Source: Pseudomonas fluorescens | Lineage (GTDB): Bacteria > Pseudomonadota > Gammaproteobacteria > Pseudomonadales > Pseudomonadaceae | Length of the DNA stretch: 64,000 nucleotides | Reading direction: 5' to 3' | Assembly: GCF_902498195.1 (NCBI RefSeq) | Contig: NZ_CABVIY010000002.1 | Location: 248,001-312,000 of the forward strand | In this document: positions 1 to 11,108 of the stretch, piece by piece | How the letters are laid out: every line of letters starts with the position of its first letter | How positions within the stretch are numbered: the first letter of the stretch is position 1 | The notes under the pieces: model-generated | The model's input: only the letters and a program-made list of their open reading frames with translations | The model's database searches: none | What the model was told of the DNA's origin: nothing | Program-made: the position numbers and the translations under genes

Positions 1-129
1 GCGTTCCGCCAGTTCCGGCAGCAAGCCGGCCGGCAGGTTGTCGATGCAGTAATAGCCGTTGTCCTCAAGTACATCGAGGGCGGTACTTTTACCCGAGCCG
101 GAGCGGCCGCTGACGATGATCAAGCGCAT
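1..129 (-). CDS. rapZ: RapZ RNase adapter protein, 5' part only (cut by window start)
   Basis: Only the first 43 codons are present. The peptide starts [16 protein letters not shown], with a Walker A P-loop GRSGSGKS at residues 8-15, and continues with the [11 protein letters not shown] stretch typical of the RapZ/YhbJ family. RapZ binds nucleotides and in enterics directs RNase E to the GlmZ small RNA, controlling glucosamine-6-phosphate synthase. It lies 2 bases after the ptsN stop, as in the rpoN-hpf-ptsN-rapZ order of most gammaproteobacteria, so it is probably co-transcribed with them. The rest of the gene is outside the window. Confidence 0.93.
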   Translation of the reverse strand, partial: MRLIIVSGRSGSGKSTALDVLEDNGYYCIDNLPAGLLPELAER

Positions 130-131
130 GA

Positions 132-596
132 TTACTGCCCGTTTTGCTCGTCTAGGACAACCTGATACAAGGCTTCATTGCTCGGGGCGCTGCGCAATTT
201 GTCGCGCACGTCCTTGCGGTCGAGCATGCTGGCGATCTGGCGTAACAATTCAAGGTGCGCATCGGTGGCGGCTTCCGGGACCAGCAGGACGAACAACAGG
301 TCAACCGGGGCGCCATCGATAGCGTCAAAATCGATAGGGGCGTCCAGGTGCATCAAGGCGCTGATGGGCGAATGGCAACCCTTGAGGCGGCAGTGAGGAA
401 TGGCGATGCCGTTGCCAAAACCGGTGGAACCGAGTTTTTCACGGGCAATCAAAGCCTCGAAGACATCTTGCATCTCCAGATCCGGCACTTCGCGATGGAT
501 GAGGTTGGCAATTTGCTCGAGGGCTTTCTTTTTGCTGCCGCCCGGCACGTTCACGAGGGAACGGCCGGGGGTCAGGATACTTTCAAGTCGGATCAT
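132..596 (-). CDS. ptsN: PtsN, nitrogen-related PTS enzyme IIA (EIIA-Ntr)
   Basis: 154 aa, the usual family length. A single EIIA domain of the fructose/mannitol type, with the phospho-acceptor histidine in the motif IAIPHCRL (His68). It receives phosphate from PtsP (EI-Ntr) and NPr and acts as a cytoplasmic regulator of potassium transport, carbon storage and sigma-54 linked functions rather than as a sugar transporter. It follows hpf by 12 bases and precedes rapZ, the classical rpoN operon. The ATG at 596 was chosen because the protein begins with the conserved MIRLESIL. Confidence 0.95.
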   Translation of the reverse strand: MIRLESILTPGRSLVNVPGGSKKKALEQIANLIHREVPDLEMQDVFEALIAREKLGSTGFGNGIAIPHCRLKGCHSPISALMHLDAPIDFDAIDGAPVDLLFVLLVPEAATDAHLELLRQIASMLDRKDVRDKLRSAPSNEALYQVVLDEQNGQ

Positions 597-608
597 GGGT
601 TGGGAGTG

Positions 609-917
609 TTAACGACCGGTAGCGCCCTGGAGGAGGCTCTGGGTCTTTTCCTTATGCTTTTTGAGTTGTTTATCCAGCTTGTCGGTCAGTGCGTCGATCG
701 CCGCATACATATCGGTATGTTCTGCGTTGGCGACCACTTCATTGCCGGGAATATGCAGCGTGGCTTCGATTTTCTGCTTCAGCTTTTCGACCGTCATCGT
801 GACCTGCACGTTGGTGATCTTGTCGAAATGTCGCTCCAATCGTTCGAGTTTTTCGCCGATGTAGGTGCGAAGAGGTTCGGTCACTTCCAGTTGGTGTCCA
901 CTGATGTTGACTTGCAT
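609..917 (-). CDS. hpf: Ribosome hibernation promoting factor, short form
   Basis: 102 aa starting MQVNISGHQLEVTEPLRTYI. The ATG at 917 is preced­ed by a good GGAGAAG ribosome binding site; an open frame continues 18 codons upstream but lacks such a site and family similarity. The sequence is the S30AE/RaiA fold with the conserved N-terminal strand and the basic C-terminal helix (DKLDKQLKKHKEK). Short HPF binds the 30S subunit and helps form 100S ribosomes in stationary phase. It sits between rpoN and ptsN as in most gammaproteobacteria. A second S30AE-like protein is at 62397-62807. Confidence 0.93.
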   Translation of the reverse strand: MQVNISGHQLEVTEPLRTYIGEKLERLERHFDKITNVQVTMTVEKLKQKIEATLHIPGNEVVANAEHTDMYAAIDALTDKLDKQLKKHKEKTQSLLQGATGR

Positions 918-991
918 ACAGCTTCTCCTTCGTTGCCAGTGCATAAAGCGGTAGACCCGATGATCTACCACTGGAACGCTGTGGCGTGGCT

Positions 992-2485
992 CTACATCAA
1001 CCGCTTGCGTTCGCTCGAAGGCGCGATCCCGAGGGATTCGCGGTACTTGGCGACGGTGCGGCGAGCCACCTGAATGCCTTGTGCCTCCAGTAAACCAGCG
1101 ATCTTGCTGTCACTCAACGGCTTTTTCTGATTTTCCGCGGCAACCAGTTTTTTGATGATCGCGCGGATCGCCGTGGACGAGCATTCGCCACCTTCAGAGG
1201 TGCTGACATGGCTGGAGAAAAAGTATTTCAGTTCGTATATGCCCCGAGGGGTATGCATGAACTTCTGGGTGGTCACCCGAGAGATCGTTGACTCGTGCAT
1301 GCCGACCGCTTCAGCGATGTCATGCAGGACCAATGGCTTCATGGCTTCGTCGCCATACTCCAGGAAGCCGCGCTGATGCTCGACGATCTGGGTGGCAACT
1401 TTCATCAGGGTTTCGTTGCGGCTTTGCAGGCTCTTGATGAACCAGCGGGCTTCCTGCAACTGGTTGCGCATGAAGGTGTTGTCGGCACTGGTGTCGGCGC
1501 GACGCACGAAACCGGCGTACTGGGCGTTGACGCGCAGGCGCGGCACTGACTCCTGGTTGAGCTCCACCAGCCAGCGCTCGTTGTCCTTGCGCACGATTAC
1601 GTCGGGTACGACGTACTCGGCTTCGGTGGACTCGATCTGCGAGCCCGGGCGCGGGTTGAGGCTCTGCACCAGTTCGATCACCTGGCGCAGCTCATCTTCC
1701 TTGAGTTTCATGCGGCGCATCAGCTGGCTGTAGTCACGGCTGCCGAGCAAGTCGATGTAGTCGGTGACCAGGCGCTTGGCCTCGGCCAGCCAAGGCGTTT
1801 TGGCGGGCAGCTGGCGCAACTGCAGGAGCAGGCATTCGCCCAGGTTGCGGGCGCCGATGCCGGCGGGTTCGAATTGCTGGATGCGGTGCAGGACGGCTTC
1901 GATTTCGTCCAGTTCGATGTCCAGTTCCGGGTCGAAGGCTTCGAGGATTTCCTCGAGGGTTTCGTCCAGATAACCCTGGTTGTTGATGCAGTCGATCAGG
2001 GTCACGGCGATGAGCCGGTCGGTGTCGGACATCGGCGCCAGGTTCAATTGCCACAGCAGGTGGCTTTGCAGGCTTTCCCCGGCCGATGTGCGGGTGGTGA
2101 AATCCCACTCGTCGTCATCGTTGCTTGGCAGGCTGCTGGCGCTGGTCTGGTAGACGTCTTCCCAGGCGGTATCGACGGGAAGCTCGTTGGGAATGCGCTC
2201 GTTCCAGTCGCCTTCCTCGAGGTTATCAACCGTCGGGGCGCTTTCCTGGTAGGAGGGTTCCTGGATATCGGTGTTGGGCTTCTGTTCGGCGTTGTCGGCC
2301 AAGGGGTCGGTGTTATCGAAGTCGTCGCCTTCTTCCTGGCGTTCGAGCATCGGATTGGACTCCAGGGCCTCCTGGATTTCCTGTTGCAGGTCCAGGGTCG
2401 ACAATTGGAGCAGGCGGATGGCCTGTTGCAGCTGCGGTGTCATCGTCAGCTGCTGGCCCATTCTCAAGACTAGCGATGGTTTCAT
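992..2485 (-). CDS. rpoN: RNA polymerase sigma-54 factor
   Basis: 497 aa, normal length. The N terminus [20 protein letters not shown] is the glutamine-rich activator-interacting region I. An acidic region II follows at about residues 50-120. The core-binding and HTH region comes next, and the C terminus carries the RpoN box [10 protein letters not shown] (residues 474-483), which recognises the -24 element. It directs transcription of nitrogen, flagellar and many catabolic genes with bacterial enhancer-binding proteins. Downstream are hpf, ptsN and rapZ; upstream, 184 bases away, is lptB, so rpoN may have its own promoter in that gap as well as read-through from the lpt genes. Confidence 0.97.
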   Translation of the reverse strand: MKPSLVLRMGQQLTMTPQLQQAIRLLQLSTLDLQQEIQEALESNPMLERQEEGDDFDNTDPLADNAEQKPNTDIQEPSYQESAPTVDNLEEGDWNERIPNELPVDTAWEDVYQTSASSLPSNDDDEWDFTTRTSAGESLQSHLLWQLNLAPMSDTDRLIAVTLIDCINNQGYLDETLEEILEAFDPELDIELDEIEAVLHRIQQFEPAGIGARNLGECLLLQLRQLPAKTPWLAEAKRLVTDYIDLLGSRDYSQLMRRMKLKEDELRQVIELVQSLNPRPGSQIESTEAEYVVPDVIVRKDNERWLVELNQESVPRLRVNAQYAGFVRRADTSADNTFMRNQLQEARWFIKSLQSRNETLMKVATQIVEHQRGFLEYGDEAMKPLVLHDIAEAVGMHESTISRVTTQKFMHTPRGIYELKYFFSSHVSTSEGGECSSTAIRAIIKKLVAAENQKKPLSDSKIAGLLEAQGIQVARRTVAKYRESLGIAPSSERKRLM

Positions 2486-2669
2486 GGCAGGGGCTTAACA
2501 CCTTATTCGCCGGCGCACATGCGCCATCCACTACAGAGCGCCGGAGCGCCAAACTTAAGCAAATTATATGCCCGAAATTGCAGTGTTTGCCTAGAGCGCT
2601 GTAACAATAAAAAAGTGTTGATTTTTCATCGAGACAAGCGCTCGGTCGACAAGCCAGGCACCTCAGTGC

Positions 2670-3395
2670 TTACAGGCGGAACTCATGGCCCAGGTACACT
2701 TCCTTGACCAGATCGTTGGCCAGGATGGTGGCGGAGTCGCCTTCGGCGATCAGTTGGCCATCGTTGACGATGTAGGCGGTTTCGCAGATATCCAGGGTTT
2801 CACGGACGTTGTGGTCGGTGATCAGCACGCCAATGCCCTTGGCCTTGAGGTGGTGGATGATTTGCTTGATGTCGCCCACCGAAATCGGGTCCACGCCGGC
2901 GAAAGGTTCGTCGAGCAGGATGAATTTCGGGTTGGTGGCCAGCGCACGGGCAATTTCCACGCGGCGGCGTTCGCCACCGGACAGGCTCATGCCGAGGTTG
3001 TCGCGGATGTGGCTGATGTGGAATTCCTGCAACAGGCTTTCCAGTTCCTTGCGACGGCCGTCCTTGTCGAGTTCCTTGCGGGTCTCGAGGATCGCCATGA
3101 TGTTGTCGGCGACCGAGAGTTTGCGGAAGATCGACGCTTCTTGCGGCAGATAGCCGATACCGGCCTTCGCCCGACCGTGCATCGGTTGGTGGCTGACGTC
3201 CAGATCGTCGATCAGGACGCGGCCCTGGTCTGCCCTGACCAGGCCGACAATCATGTAGAAGCAGGTGGTCTTGCCGGCGCCGTTGGGACCGAGCAGGCCG
3301 ACGATCTGACCGCTCTCGATGGACAGGCTGACGTCACGCACGACCTGGCGGCTCTTGTAGCTCTTGGCCAGATGCTGAGCTTTCAGAGTTGCCAT
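2670..3395 (-). CDS. lptB: LptB, LPS export ABC transporter ATPase
   Basis: 241 aa. Single ABC ATPase domain with Walker [10 protein letters not shown] at residues 36-44, signature LSGGERRR near residue 138, Walker [13 protein letters not shown] and the switch histidine in [10 protein letters not shown]. LptB powers LptFG in extracting lipopolysaccharide from the inner membrane to the LptC-LptA bridge. Its start codon overlaps the lptA stop by one base (TAATG), indicating translational coupling. It is the last gene of the kdsD-kdsC-lptC-lptA-lptB run; rpoN follows after a 184 base gap. Confidence 0.97.
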   Translation of the reverse strand: MATLKAQHLAKSYKSRQVVRDVSLSIESGQIVGLLGPNGAGKTTCFYMIVGLVRADQGRVLIDDLDVSHQPMHGRAKAGIGYLPQEASIFRKLSVADNIMAILETRKELDKDGRRKELESLLQEFHISHIRDNLGMSLSGGERRRVEIARALATNPKFILLDEPFAGVDPISVGDIKQIIHHLKAKGIGVLITDHNVRETLDICETAYIVNDGQLIAEGDSATILANDLVKEVYLGHEFRL

Positions 3396-3943
3396 TACTG
3401 GGCCTTTTGCTCGTCAGTTTTCTTTTTCGGCTGGATCACCATGTCGATGCGCGGGCGCGCCTCGGTGACTTTGCTGCCGGTGGCGCGGCCGGCGCTGGCC
3501 AGCTTCTTGACCGTGTCGTAGACGATTTTCTCGCCCTGGGTGGTGTTGTTGTCCTTGTCGACCACTTTGGCGCGATCGATCAGCACGACGCGGTTCTGCG
3601 AGGCGTGGTACTGGATGGTCACGCCCCAGCCTTGTACAGGCTTGGTGTCGCCCTGGGTTTGCAGTTGCTCGAAGTAGGCCAGGTTGCCCACCGAGGTCAC
3701 CACGTCGATATCGCCGGCAGCGGTGCGGGTGATGGTCACGGTATTGCCGGTGACCTTCATCGAACCCTGGGTAATGATCACGTCACCTTTGTAGGTGGCA
3801 ATGCCATTCTTGTCGTCCAGCTGGGCATCGTCGGCCTGGATGCGGATAGGCTGCTCTTGATCGTTCGGCAGAGCCCAGGCGCTCACGCTTCCCAGTGCTG
3901 CGCCCAGACTGAGCAAAATAGGGAGGGTTTTAACGAGCCTCAT
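3395..3943 (-). CDS. lptA: LptA, periplasmic LPS transport protein
   Basis: 182 aa. An N-terminal signal peptide (residues 1-24, cleavage after SAWA before LPNDQ) is followed by an OstA/LptA beta-jellyroll with the family pattern [20 protein letters not shown]. LptA oligomerises into the periplasmic bridge that carries LPS from LptC to LptD. The charged C-terminal tail ([11 protein letters not shown]) is expected to be flexible. The 5' end overlaps the lptC 3' end by 14 bases and the stop overlaps the lptB start, so the three are one translationally coupled unit. Confidence 0.95.
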   Translation of the reverse strand: MRLVKTLPILLSLGAALGSVSAWALPNDQEQPIRIQADDAQLDDKNGIATYKGDVIITQGSMKVTGNTVTITRTAAGDIDVVTSVGNLAYFEQLQTQGDTKPVQGWGVTIQYHASQNRVVLIDRAKVVDKDNNTTQGEKIVYDTVKKLASAGRATGSKVTEARPRIDMVIQPKKKTDEQKAQ

Positions 3944-4502
3944 ACTGTCCTCTTACGTTCGATAGCAGGTGTATCCTGCTTTCTTTCAAGTACGCTTTCA
4001 TTCCGTTGCCTGTCGATACACCGCCGGCGCCGTCGATTCTAACGGGTTGCTCGGTCTGCGCATATTGCTGCTGCGGGAACACCGTCATGCGCGTGGTGGT
4101 GATCAGGGTCCTGCGGTTTTTCTCGTCGAAACGCGTGATGCGTACCGAATCGATCAGTTCGACCTGGGTGCCGTCCGGATTGACTTCGCCCTTTTCGCTC
4201 TGGACGTGCCAGGGGAATTGAGTGCCGCGGAACATGTTCAGGTCGGGGTTGGTCAGCAAGGTCACTTCGGTCGCTTTAAGGTGTTCGACCTTGTCCGATG
4301 TCATTTCGTATTGCAGCTTGCCGTCCGGCAGGAACTGCACGCTGTGGGCGTTGATGGCGTAATAGTCGATCGCGCTGTTGTCGACCGGCGCAACCGGCTT
4401 GTCGAGGAAGCGTTCGGGGCTGATGTTCCAGTAGCCGACCGCGGCGAAAATCGCCGCGATGCAGCCGAACACCAGGATGTTGCGAATCTTTTTGCTCAGC
4501 AT
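3930..4502 (-). CDS. lptC: LptC, inner-membrane anchored LPS transport protein
   Basis: 190 aa from the ATG at 4502 (MLSKKIRNILVFGCIAAIF). The open frame extends 11 codons further but overlaps kdsC and gives a poor N terminus. One membrane segment spans residues 6-23; the remainder is a periplasmic LptA-like beta fold. LptC links LptBFG to LptA in LPS export. It starts 7 bases after the kdsC stop and overlaps lptA, so it lies in the middle of the Kdo/LPS export operon. Confidence 0.93.
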   Translation of the reverse strand: MLSKKIRNILVFGCIAAIFAAVGYWNISPERFLDKPVAPVDNSAIDYYAINAHSVQFLPDGKLQYEMTSDKVEHLKATEVTLLTNPDLNMFRGTQFPWHVQSEKGEVNPDGTQVELIDSVRITRFDEKNRRTLITTTRMTVFPQQQYAQTEQPVRIDGAGGVSTGNGMKAYLKESRIHLLSNVRGQYEAR

Positions 4503-4509
4503 GTTTGGC

Positions 4510-5034
4510 TCACAGGTACGCGGCGTTGGCCGCATCGAGGCGGCCCTGGGCGCGCAGGATCAATTCGCAGAATTCGCGGGCGGCACCTTCGCCGCCGCGG
4601 GCCTGGGTCACGCCATGGGCGTGCTCACGCACGAAGCTGGCGGCATTGGCCACGGCCATGCCCAGGCCCACACGGCGAATCACCGGCAGGTCCGGCAGGT
4701 CGTCACCCAGGTAGGCGACCTGTTCATAGCTTAGGTTGAGTTGGCCAAGAAGCTCGTCGAGCACCACCAGTTTGTCTTCGCGGCCCTGATACAGGTGCGG
4801 GATACCGAGGTTTTTAGCCCGGCGCTCGACCACCGGCGTCTTGCGGCCACTGATGATCGCGGTCTGCACGCCGGCGGCCATCAACATCTTGATGCCCTGG
4901 CCGTCGAGGGTGTTGAAGGTCTTGAATTCGCTGCCGTCTTCGAGGAAGTACAGGCGTCCGTCGGTGAGAACGCCGTCGACGTCGAAAACCGCCAGCTTGA
5001 TCTGTTGGCCGCGTTGCATCAGGTCCGTGCTCAT
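4510..5034 (-). CDS. kdsC: KdsC, 3-deoxy-D-manno-octulosonate 8-phosphate phosphatase
   Basis: 174 aa. HAD-superfamily phosphatase of the small capless type: catalytic motif FDVDGVLTDG with Asp18 and Asp20, then the ISGR motif and the late GDDLPDLPV motif that holds magnesium. It dephosphorylates Kdo-8-phosphate to Kdo for the LPS inner core. The ATG at 5034 overlaps the final base of the kdsD stop codon, showing tight coupling with the isomerase that makes the pathway's first substrate. Confidence 0.96.
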   Translation of the reverse strand: MSTDLMQRGQQIKLAVFDVDGVLTDGRLYFLEDGSEFKTFNTLDGQGIKMLMAAGVQTAIISGRKTPVVERRAKNLGIPHLYQGREDKLVVLDELLGQLNLSYEQVAYLGDDLPDLPVIRRVGLGMAVANAASFVREHAHGVTQARGGEGAAREFCELILRAQGRLDAANAAYL

Positions 5035-6008
5035 TACATTACCCCCGCACGCAGCAGGTCGTGCATGTTCAAGGCGCCGACCGGACGGTCTTCGTCATCG
5101 ACCACCACCAGCGCGTTGATTTTGTGATCTTCCATGATTTTCAGGGCTTCGGCGGCGAGCATCTCGGCGCGGGCGGTCTTGCCGTGGGCGGTCATGACTT
5201 GATCGATGGTGACGCTGTGGATGTCGATGGTACGGTCCAGCGTGCGGCGCAAATCGCCGTCGGTGAAGATCCCGGCGAGCTTGCCATCGGCTTCGAGGAT
5301 CACGGTCATGCCCAAACCCTTGCGGGTCATTTCCATCAGGGCGTCCTTGAGCAGGGTGCCGCGCTGGACTTGTGGCAACTCCTGGCCGGCGTGCATGACG
5401 TTTTCCACTTTCAGCAGCAGGCGTCGGCCCAGTGCGCCACCCGGATGGGAAAAAGCGAAGTCCTCGGCGGTGAAACCGCGGGCTTCCAGCAGGGCGACGG
5501 CCAGTGCATCACCCATGACCAGTGCGGCGGTCGTCGAAGAGGTGGGCGCCAGGTTCAGCGGGCAGGCTTCATGTTCGACGTGGACGTTGAGGTTCACCTC
5601 GGCGGCCTTGGCCAGCGGCGAATCGGGATTGCCGGTCATGCTGATCAGCTGGATGCCCAGGCGCTTGATCAGCGGCAGCAGGGTCACGATTTCATTGGTG
5701 GAGCCGGAGTTCGACAGCGCGAGGATGATGTCGTCGCGCGTGATCATGCCCATGTCACCATGGCTGGCTTCAGCGGGGTGAACGAAAAATGCCGTGGTGC
5801 CGGTGCTGGCCAGGGTGGCGGCGATCTTGTTGCCGATATGCCCCGACTTGCCCATGCCGACCACGACTACGCGGCCTTTGCTGGCCAGAATCATCTCGCA
5901 GGCGCGTACGAAATCTGCGTCGATTTGCGGCAGCAAGCCTTGTACGGCTTCCACCTCGAGGCGGATGGTGCGTTGGGCGGATTGAATCAGGTCGCTGGAT
6001 TGGCTCAT
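5034..6008 (-). CDS. kdsD: KdsD, D-arabinose 5-phosphate isomerase
   Basis: 324 aa, standard length. An N-terminal SIS sugar isomerase domain (about residues 35-175; GMGKSGHIGNKIAATLASTG and the histidine in PAEASHGDMGM) is followed by two CBS domains (about 205-320). It converts ribulose-5-phosphate to arabinose-5-phosphate, the start of Kdo synthesis. First gene of the minus-strand Kdo/Lpt operon, divergent from mlaF with 274 bases between them that must hold both promoters. Confidence 0.96.
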   Translation of the reverse strand: MSQSSDLIQSAQRTIRLEVEAVQGLLPQIDADFVRACEMILASKGRVVVVGMGKSGHIGNKIAATLASTGTTAFFVHPAEASHGDMGMITRDDIILALSNSGSTNEIVTLLPLIKRLGIQLISMTGNPDSPLAKAAEVNLNVHVEHEACPLNLAPTSSTTAALVMGDALAVALLEARGFTAEDFAFSHPGGALGRRLLLKVENVMHAGQELPQVQRGTLLKDALMEMTRKGLGMTVILEADGKLAGIFTDGDLRRTLDRTIDIHSVTIDQVMTAHGKTARAEMLAAEALKIMEDHKINALVVVDDEDRPVGALNMHDLLRAGVM

Positions 6009-6165
6009 GTCAGAAATCGTTTAGCCTGATGAAAAGGCGGCGATTATAGCGGTTATGATCGAAACCCTCACGCAAGTTCGTCGCGCATTGTCATTCCTTG
6101 TTACCGAATCCCTCTAAATGAAGCCTTTTGCTACCTATGTCGTGGAACAAGGTCCGGCAATGACC

Positions 6166-6195
6166 TTGGGCGCGTGGCGTTTGCAGTGATATAGT
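6166..6195 (+). promoter_or_regulatory. Candidate sigma-70 type promoter of the mla operon
   Basis: In the 274 base gap between kdsD and mlaF, TTGGGC (6166-6171) and TATAGT (6190-6195) are separated by 18 bases and lie about 90 bases before the mlaF start. The -10 matches consensus in four of six positions and the -35 starts TTG. Eye-based call only; no transcript start is known. Confidence 0.3.
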
Positions 6196-6282
6196 TCGCC
6201 GCCAGTTCGGCCCGCCCGGAGGTATGTGCTTTCGTCAGAAAGTCAGGCGTCCGAGTGAGAGGCTGCATCGCAAGGAGTTTAG

Positions 6283-7092
6283 ATGAGTGCCGATAACGCC
6301 TACGCGGTCGAGCTGAAGGGACTGACCTTCAAGCGCGGTGCGCGCAGCATTTTCAATAACGTCGATATCCGTATTCCCCGCGGCAAGGTCACCGGCATCA
6401 TGGGACCTTCCGGCTGTGGCAAGACTACGCTGTTGCGATTGATGGGGGCGCAGTTGCGACCTTCCAGGGGCGAAGTCTGGGTCAACGGCCAGAACCTGCC
6501 GAAGCTCTCGCGCAGCGATCTGTTCGATGCCCGCAAGCACATGGGCGTGCTGTTTCAGAGTGGCGCACTGTTTACCGACCTCGATGTGTTCGAGAACGTG
6601 GCCTTTCCCCTGCGTGTCCACACCGCGCTGCCTGAAGAAATGATTCGCGATATCGTCCTGCTCAAGTTGCAGGCCGTGGGTTTGCGCGGTGCCATCGACC
6701 TGATGCCCGACGAGCTGTCCGGCGGCATGAAGCGGCGCGTCGCGCTGGCACGGGCGATTGCGCTGGACCCGCAGATCCTCATGTATGACGAGCCCTTCGT
6801 CGGCCAGGACCCAATCGCCATGGGCGTGCTGGTGCGCCTGATCCGCCTGCTCAACGATGCGCTGGGCATCACCAGCATCGTGGTGTCCCACGACCTGGCC
6901 GAGACCGCGAGCATCGCCGACTACATCTATGTGGTGGGCGACGGGCAGGTTTTGGGGCAGGGCACGCCTGAAGATTTGATGAGTTCGGATGACCCGAAGA
7001 TTCGCCAATTCATGACCGGCGAACCCGATGGTCCGGTCGCGTACCACTTTCCAGCGACGGATTACCGCGCAGATCTCCTGGGGAAGCGTTGA
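6283..7092 (+). CDS. mlaF: MlaF, phospholipid transport ABC ATPase
   Basis: 269 aa. ABC ATPase with Walker [10 protein letters not shown] (residues 41-49), Q-loop LFQSGALF, signature [10 protein letters not shown], Walker [14 protein letters not shown] and switch histidine SHDLAE. MlaF drives the MlaFEDB inner-membrane complex that moves phospholipids between the membranes and keeps the outer leaflet asymmetric. The ATG follows a purine-rich AAGGAG site. The stop overlaps the mlaE start (TGATG). First gene of mlaFEDCB. Confidence 0.96.
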   Translation: MSADNAYAVELKGLTFKRGARSIFNNVDIRIPRGKVTGIMGPSGCGKTTLLRLMGAQLRPSRGEVWVNGQNLPKLSRSDLFDARKHMGVLFQSGALFTDLDVFENVAFPLRVHTALPEEMIRDIVLLKLQAVGLRGAIDLMPDELSGGMKRRVALARAIALDPQILMYDEPFVGQDPIAMGVLVRLIRLLNDALGITSIVVSHDLAETASIADYIYVVGDGQVLGQGTPEDLMSSDDPKIRQFMTGEPDGPVAYHFPATDYRADLLGKR

Positions 7093-7889
7093 TGCGCAAG
7101 ATTTCACTTTTAGAGCGCGTGCGCCGCTTCGGCAGCGCCGGCATCGATGTGCTGGCGGTGTTCGGACGTTCGACGCTGTTCCTGTTTCATGCGCTGCTGG
7201 GCCGTGGCGGCATCGGTGGTGGTTTCGGCCTGTTGGTCAAGCAACTGCACTCCATAGGCGTGATGTCGCTGGTGATCATCGTGGTCTCCGGGATTTTCAT
7301 CGGCATGGTGCTGGCGCTGCAGGGGTTCAATATCCTGTCCAGCTACGGTTCGGAGCAGGCGGTCGGGCAGATGGTTGCGCTGACATTGCTGCGCGAATTG
7401 GGCCCGGTGGTGACGGCATTGCTGTTTGCCGGGCGTGCCGGTTCGGCGCTGACGGCCGAAATCGGCAACATGAAGTCCACCGAACAATTGTCCAGTCTCG
7501 AAATGATCGGGGTCGACCCGCTCAAGTACATCATTGCCCCGCGCCTTTGGGCCGGCTTCATTTCCCTGCCGGTGCTGGCGATGATTTTCAGCGTGGTGGG
7601 CATCTGGGGCGGTTCGTGGGTGGCTGTCGACTGGCTGGGTGTCTATGAAGGTTCGTACTGGTCGAACATGCAGAACAGCGTGACCTTCGCGGACGATGTG
7701 CTCAACGGCATCATCAAAAGCATGGTTTTTGCCTTCGTCGTGACCTGGATCGCCGTATTCCAAGGCTATGACTGCGAGCCCACTTCCGAGGGGATCAGTC
7801 GTGCCACTACCAAGACCGTGGTGTATGCCTCACTGGCTGTGCTCGGTCTGGACTTTATTCTGACCGCCTTGATGTTTGGAGATTTCTGA
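7092..7889 (+). CDS. mlaE: MlaE, phospholipid ABC transporter permease
   Basis: 265 aa from ATG 7092; the preceding TTG is not needed. An MlaE-family permease with an amphipathic N terminus and about five membrane segments (for example [20 protein letters not shown] and the last 25 residues). It contains the conserved cytoplasmic coupling stretch [13 protein letters not shown]. It forms the membrane dimer bound by MlaF and MlaD. Overlaps mlaF at its start and mlaD at its end by single bases, consistent with a single transcript. Confidence 0.95.
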   Translation: MRKISLLERVRRFGSAGIDVLAVFGRSTLFLFHALLGRGGIGGGFGLLVKQLHSIGVMSLVIIVVSGIFIGMVLALQGFNILSSYGSEQAVGQMVALTLLRELGPVVTALLFAGRAGSALTAEIGNMKSTEQLSSLEMIGVDPLKYIIAPRLWAGFISLPVLAMIFSVVGIWGGSWVAVDWLGVYEGSYWSNMQNSVTFADDVLNGIIKSMVFAFVVTWIAVFQGYDCEPTSEGISRATTKTVVYASLAVLGLDFILTALMFGDF

Positions 7890-8356
7890 TGCAAAACCGC
7901 ACCCTGGAAATCGGTGTCGGCCTTTTCTTGCTGGCTGGCATCCTGGCTTTGTTGCTGCTGGCGTTGCGGGTCAGTGGCCTGTCGCCCAGCCCGAGCACCG
8001 ATACCTATAAACTTTATGCGTACTTCGACAATATCGCCGGTTTGACGGTCAGAGCTAAAGTGACCATGGCCGGTGTGACCATCGGCAAGGTCACGGCAAT
8101 CGATCTGGACCGCGACAGTTTCACCGGTCGGGTGACCATGCAGCTGGAAAAGCGCGTAGATAACCTGCCGGCCGACTCCACTGCATCTATCCTGACCGCC
8201 GGGCTGTTGGGCGAGAAGTACATCGGTATCAGCGTGGGCGGGGAAGAAGCCCTGCTCAAGGACGGCGGGACGATTCACGACACCCAGTCGTCGCTGGTGC
8301 TCGAGGACCTGATCGGCAAGTTCCTTCTCAACACCGTTAGCAAAGACGCCAAATGA
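7889..8356 (+). CDS. mlaD: MlaD, MCE-domain lipid-binding subunit
   Basis: 155 aa. One N-terminal membrane helix (about residues 9-28) anchors a single periplasmic MCE domain with the family phrase FDNIAGLTVRAKVTMAGVTIGKV (residues about 49-71). MlaD forms the hexameric ring through which phospholipids pass between MlaC and the MlaFE core. The start overlaps the final base of mlaE, and mlaC follows after 11 bases. Confidence 0.95.
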   Translation: MQNRTLEIGVGLFLLAGILALLLLALRVSGLSPSPSTDTYKLYAYFDNIAGLTVRAKVTMAGVTIGKVTAIDLDRDSFTGRVTMQLEKRVDNLPADSTASILTAGLLGEKYIGISVGGEEALLKDGGTIHDTQSSLVLEDLIGKFLLNTVSKDAK

Positions 8357-8367
8357 GGAATTTTTAA

Positions 8368-9021
8368 ATGATCTCTACCTTGCGACGTGGCCTGTTGGTA
8401 TTACTCGCGGCCCTGCCGTTGATGGCTAACGCCGTGGCGGCGCCTTCCGCGCACGAACTGGTACAGGACACCACCAACCGTTTGCTGGCCGATCTGGCCG
8501 CCAACAAAGACAAGTACAAGCAGGATCCGCAGGACTTTTATACGGCGCTGAACACCATCGTCGGGCCCGTGGTGGATGCCGAGGGCATTTCCAAGAGCAT
8601 CATGACGGTCAAGTACTCGCGTAAAGCCACGCCTGCGCAAATGAAGACCTTCGAAGAAAACTTCAAGAAGGGTCTGTTCCAGTTCTATGGCAACGCCTTG
8701 CTCGAATACAACAACCAGGGCATCACCGTGGATCCCGCCAAGGACGAGTCGGGCGACCGTACGAGTGTCGGCATGACCGTCAAGGGCAGCAATGGCGCGA
8801 TCTATCCTGTGTCCTACACGTTGGAAAAAGTCGGTGGCGACTGGAAGCTGCGCAACGTCATCATCAACGGCATCAACATCGGCAAGCTGTTCCGCGATCA
8901 GTTCGCCGACGCGATGCAGCGCAATGGCAATGACCTGGACAAGACCATCAATGGTTGGGCCGGGGAAGTCGCCAAGGCCAAGGAAACCGCTGAGCAGTCC
9001 ACCGAGAAGCAAACCCAATGA
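8368..9021 (+). CDS. mlaC: MlaC, periplasmic phospholipid carrier
   Basis: 217 aa with an N-terminal signal peptide (cleavage probably after NAVAA, residue 25). The body is an MlaC/Ttg2D fold (about residues 30-200) with the typical SISK-MTVKYSRKATPAQ region and VNYTLEK-like strand. It ferries phospholipids between the outer-membrane MlaA complex and MlaD. The last four bases overlap the mlaB start (ATGA). In P. aeruginosa the homologue is Ttg2D, named from older solvent-tolerance work. Confidence 0.94.
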   Translation: MISTLRRGLLVLLAALPLMANAVAAPSAHELVQDTTNRLLADLAANKDKYKQDPQDFYTALNTIVGPVVDAEGISKSIMTVKYSRKATPAQMKTFEENFKKGLFQFYGNALLEYNNQGITVDPAKDESGDRTSVGMTVKGSNGAIYPVSYTLEKVGGDWKLRNVIINGINIGKLFRDQFADAMQRNGNDLDKTINGWAGEVAKAKETAEQSTEKQTQ

Positions 9022-9323
9022 GTGAGTCGGCCGTCCTGATGGACGAAGCCGGCGAGCTGCGGCTCAGCGGCGTGCTGGATTACCGCACGGGCCCGGGCCT
9101 GCGCGAGCACGGGCAGGCGCTGATCAAGGCCAGCAAGGCCGAGGCACTGGTGGTCGATTGTTCGGCGGTGACCAAGTCCAGCAGCGTCGGGCTGTCGTTG
9201 CTGCTGTGCTTCATGCGCGATGCACAGGCGGCCGGCAAGGCGCTGAGCATCCGTGGGATGCCAGAAGACATGCGCGAAATTGCTCAGGTCAGTGAATTGA
9301 CCGAGCTGTTGGCGCATCCCTAA
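9018..9323 (+). CDS. mlaB: MlaB, STAS-domain subunit of the Mla transporter
   Basis: 101 aa, a lone STAS domain with the VVDCSAVTKSSSVGLSLLLC core where the Ser/Thr position of antisigma-antagonist relatives lies. MlaB binds MlaF and stabilises or regulates the ATPase in the cytoplasm. It overlaps mlaC by four bases, closing the operon. A terminator-like hairpin starts 16 bases after its stop. Confidence 0.93.
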   Translation: MSESAVLMDEAGELRLSGVLDYRTGPGLREHGQALIKASKAEALVVDCSAVTKSSSVGLSLLLCFMRDAQAAGKALSIRGMPEDMREIAQVSELTELLAHP

Positions 9324-9338
9324 CCCGCATCGATAAAC

Positions 9339-9392
9339 AAGCCCCCCGTCAGAGTCCTGCTTCGCGGGGTTCGCAGGCGCGGGGCTTTTTTG
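9339..9392 (+). terminator. Probable rho-independent terminator after mlaB
   Basis: AAGCCCC at 9339-9345 pairs with GGGGCTT ending near 9387, enclosing an inner CCTGC/GCAGG hairpin, and is followed by a T run. It lies between mlaB and the ibaG start. Confidence 0.7.
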
Positions 9393-9437
9393 TATGATGT
9401 CCGACCCGCGCGCACAGGGCGCCGATTGAGGTTGAGC

Positions 9438-10965
<1,528 letters not shown>

Positions 10966-11012
10966 TGGTTGCAGATGGGGCACAGGGACGTGCCCATTGG
11001 TTTTGTTTCAAG

Positions 11013-11048
11013 TCGAGGGCGTCTTTTCATTATGGAGAATGCCCTCGA
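11013..11048. other. Inverted repeat in the hisG leader
   Basis: TCGAGGGC (11013-11020) and GCCCTCGA (11041-11048) are perfect reverse complements separated by 20 bases, about 60 bases before hisG. It could be an mRNA stem in the leader or an operator. No run of histidine codons was seen beside it, so a classical his attenuator is not supported. Confidence 0.4.
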
Positions 11049-11108
11049 TGTGTGTCCGGCGCCATTTGTGACCGGGCATCAGTAGCCTGATAAGGACTGA
11101 CGTTTCCC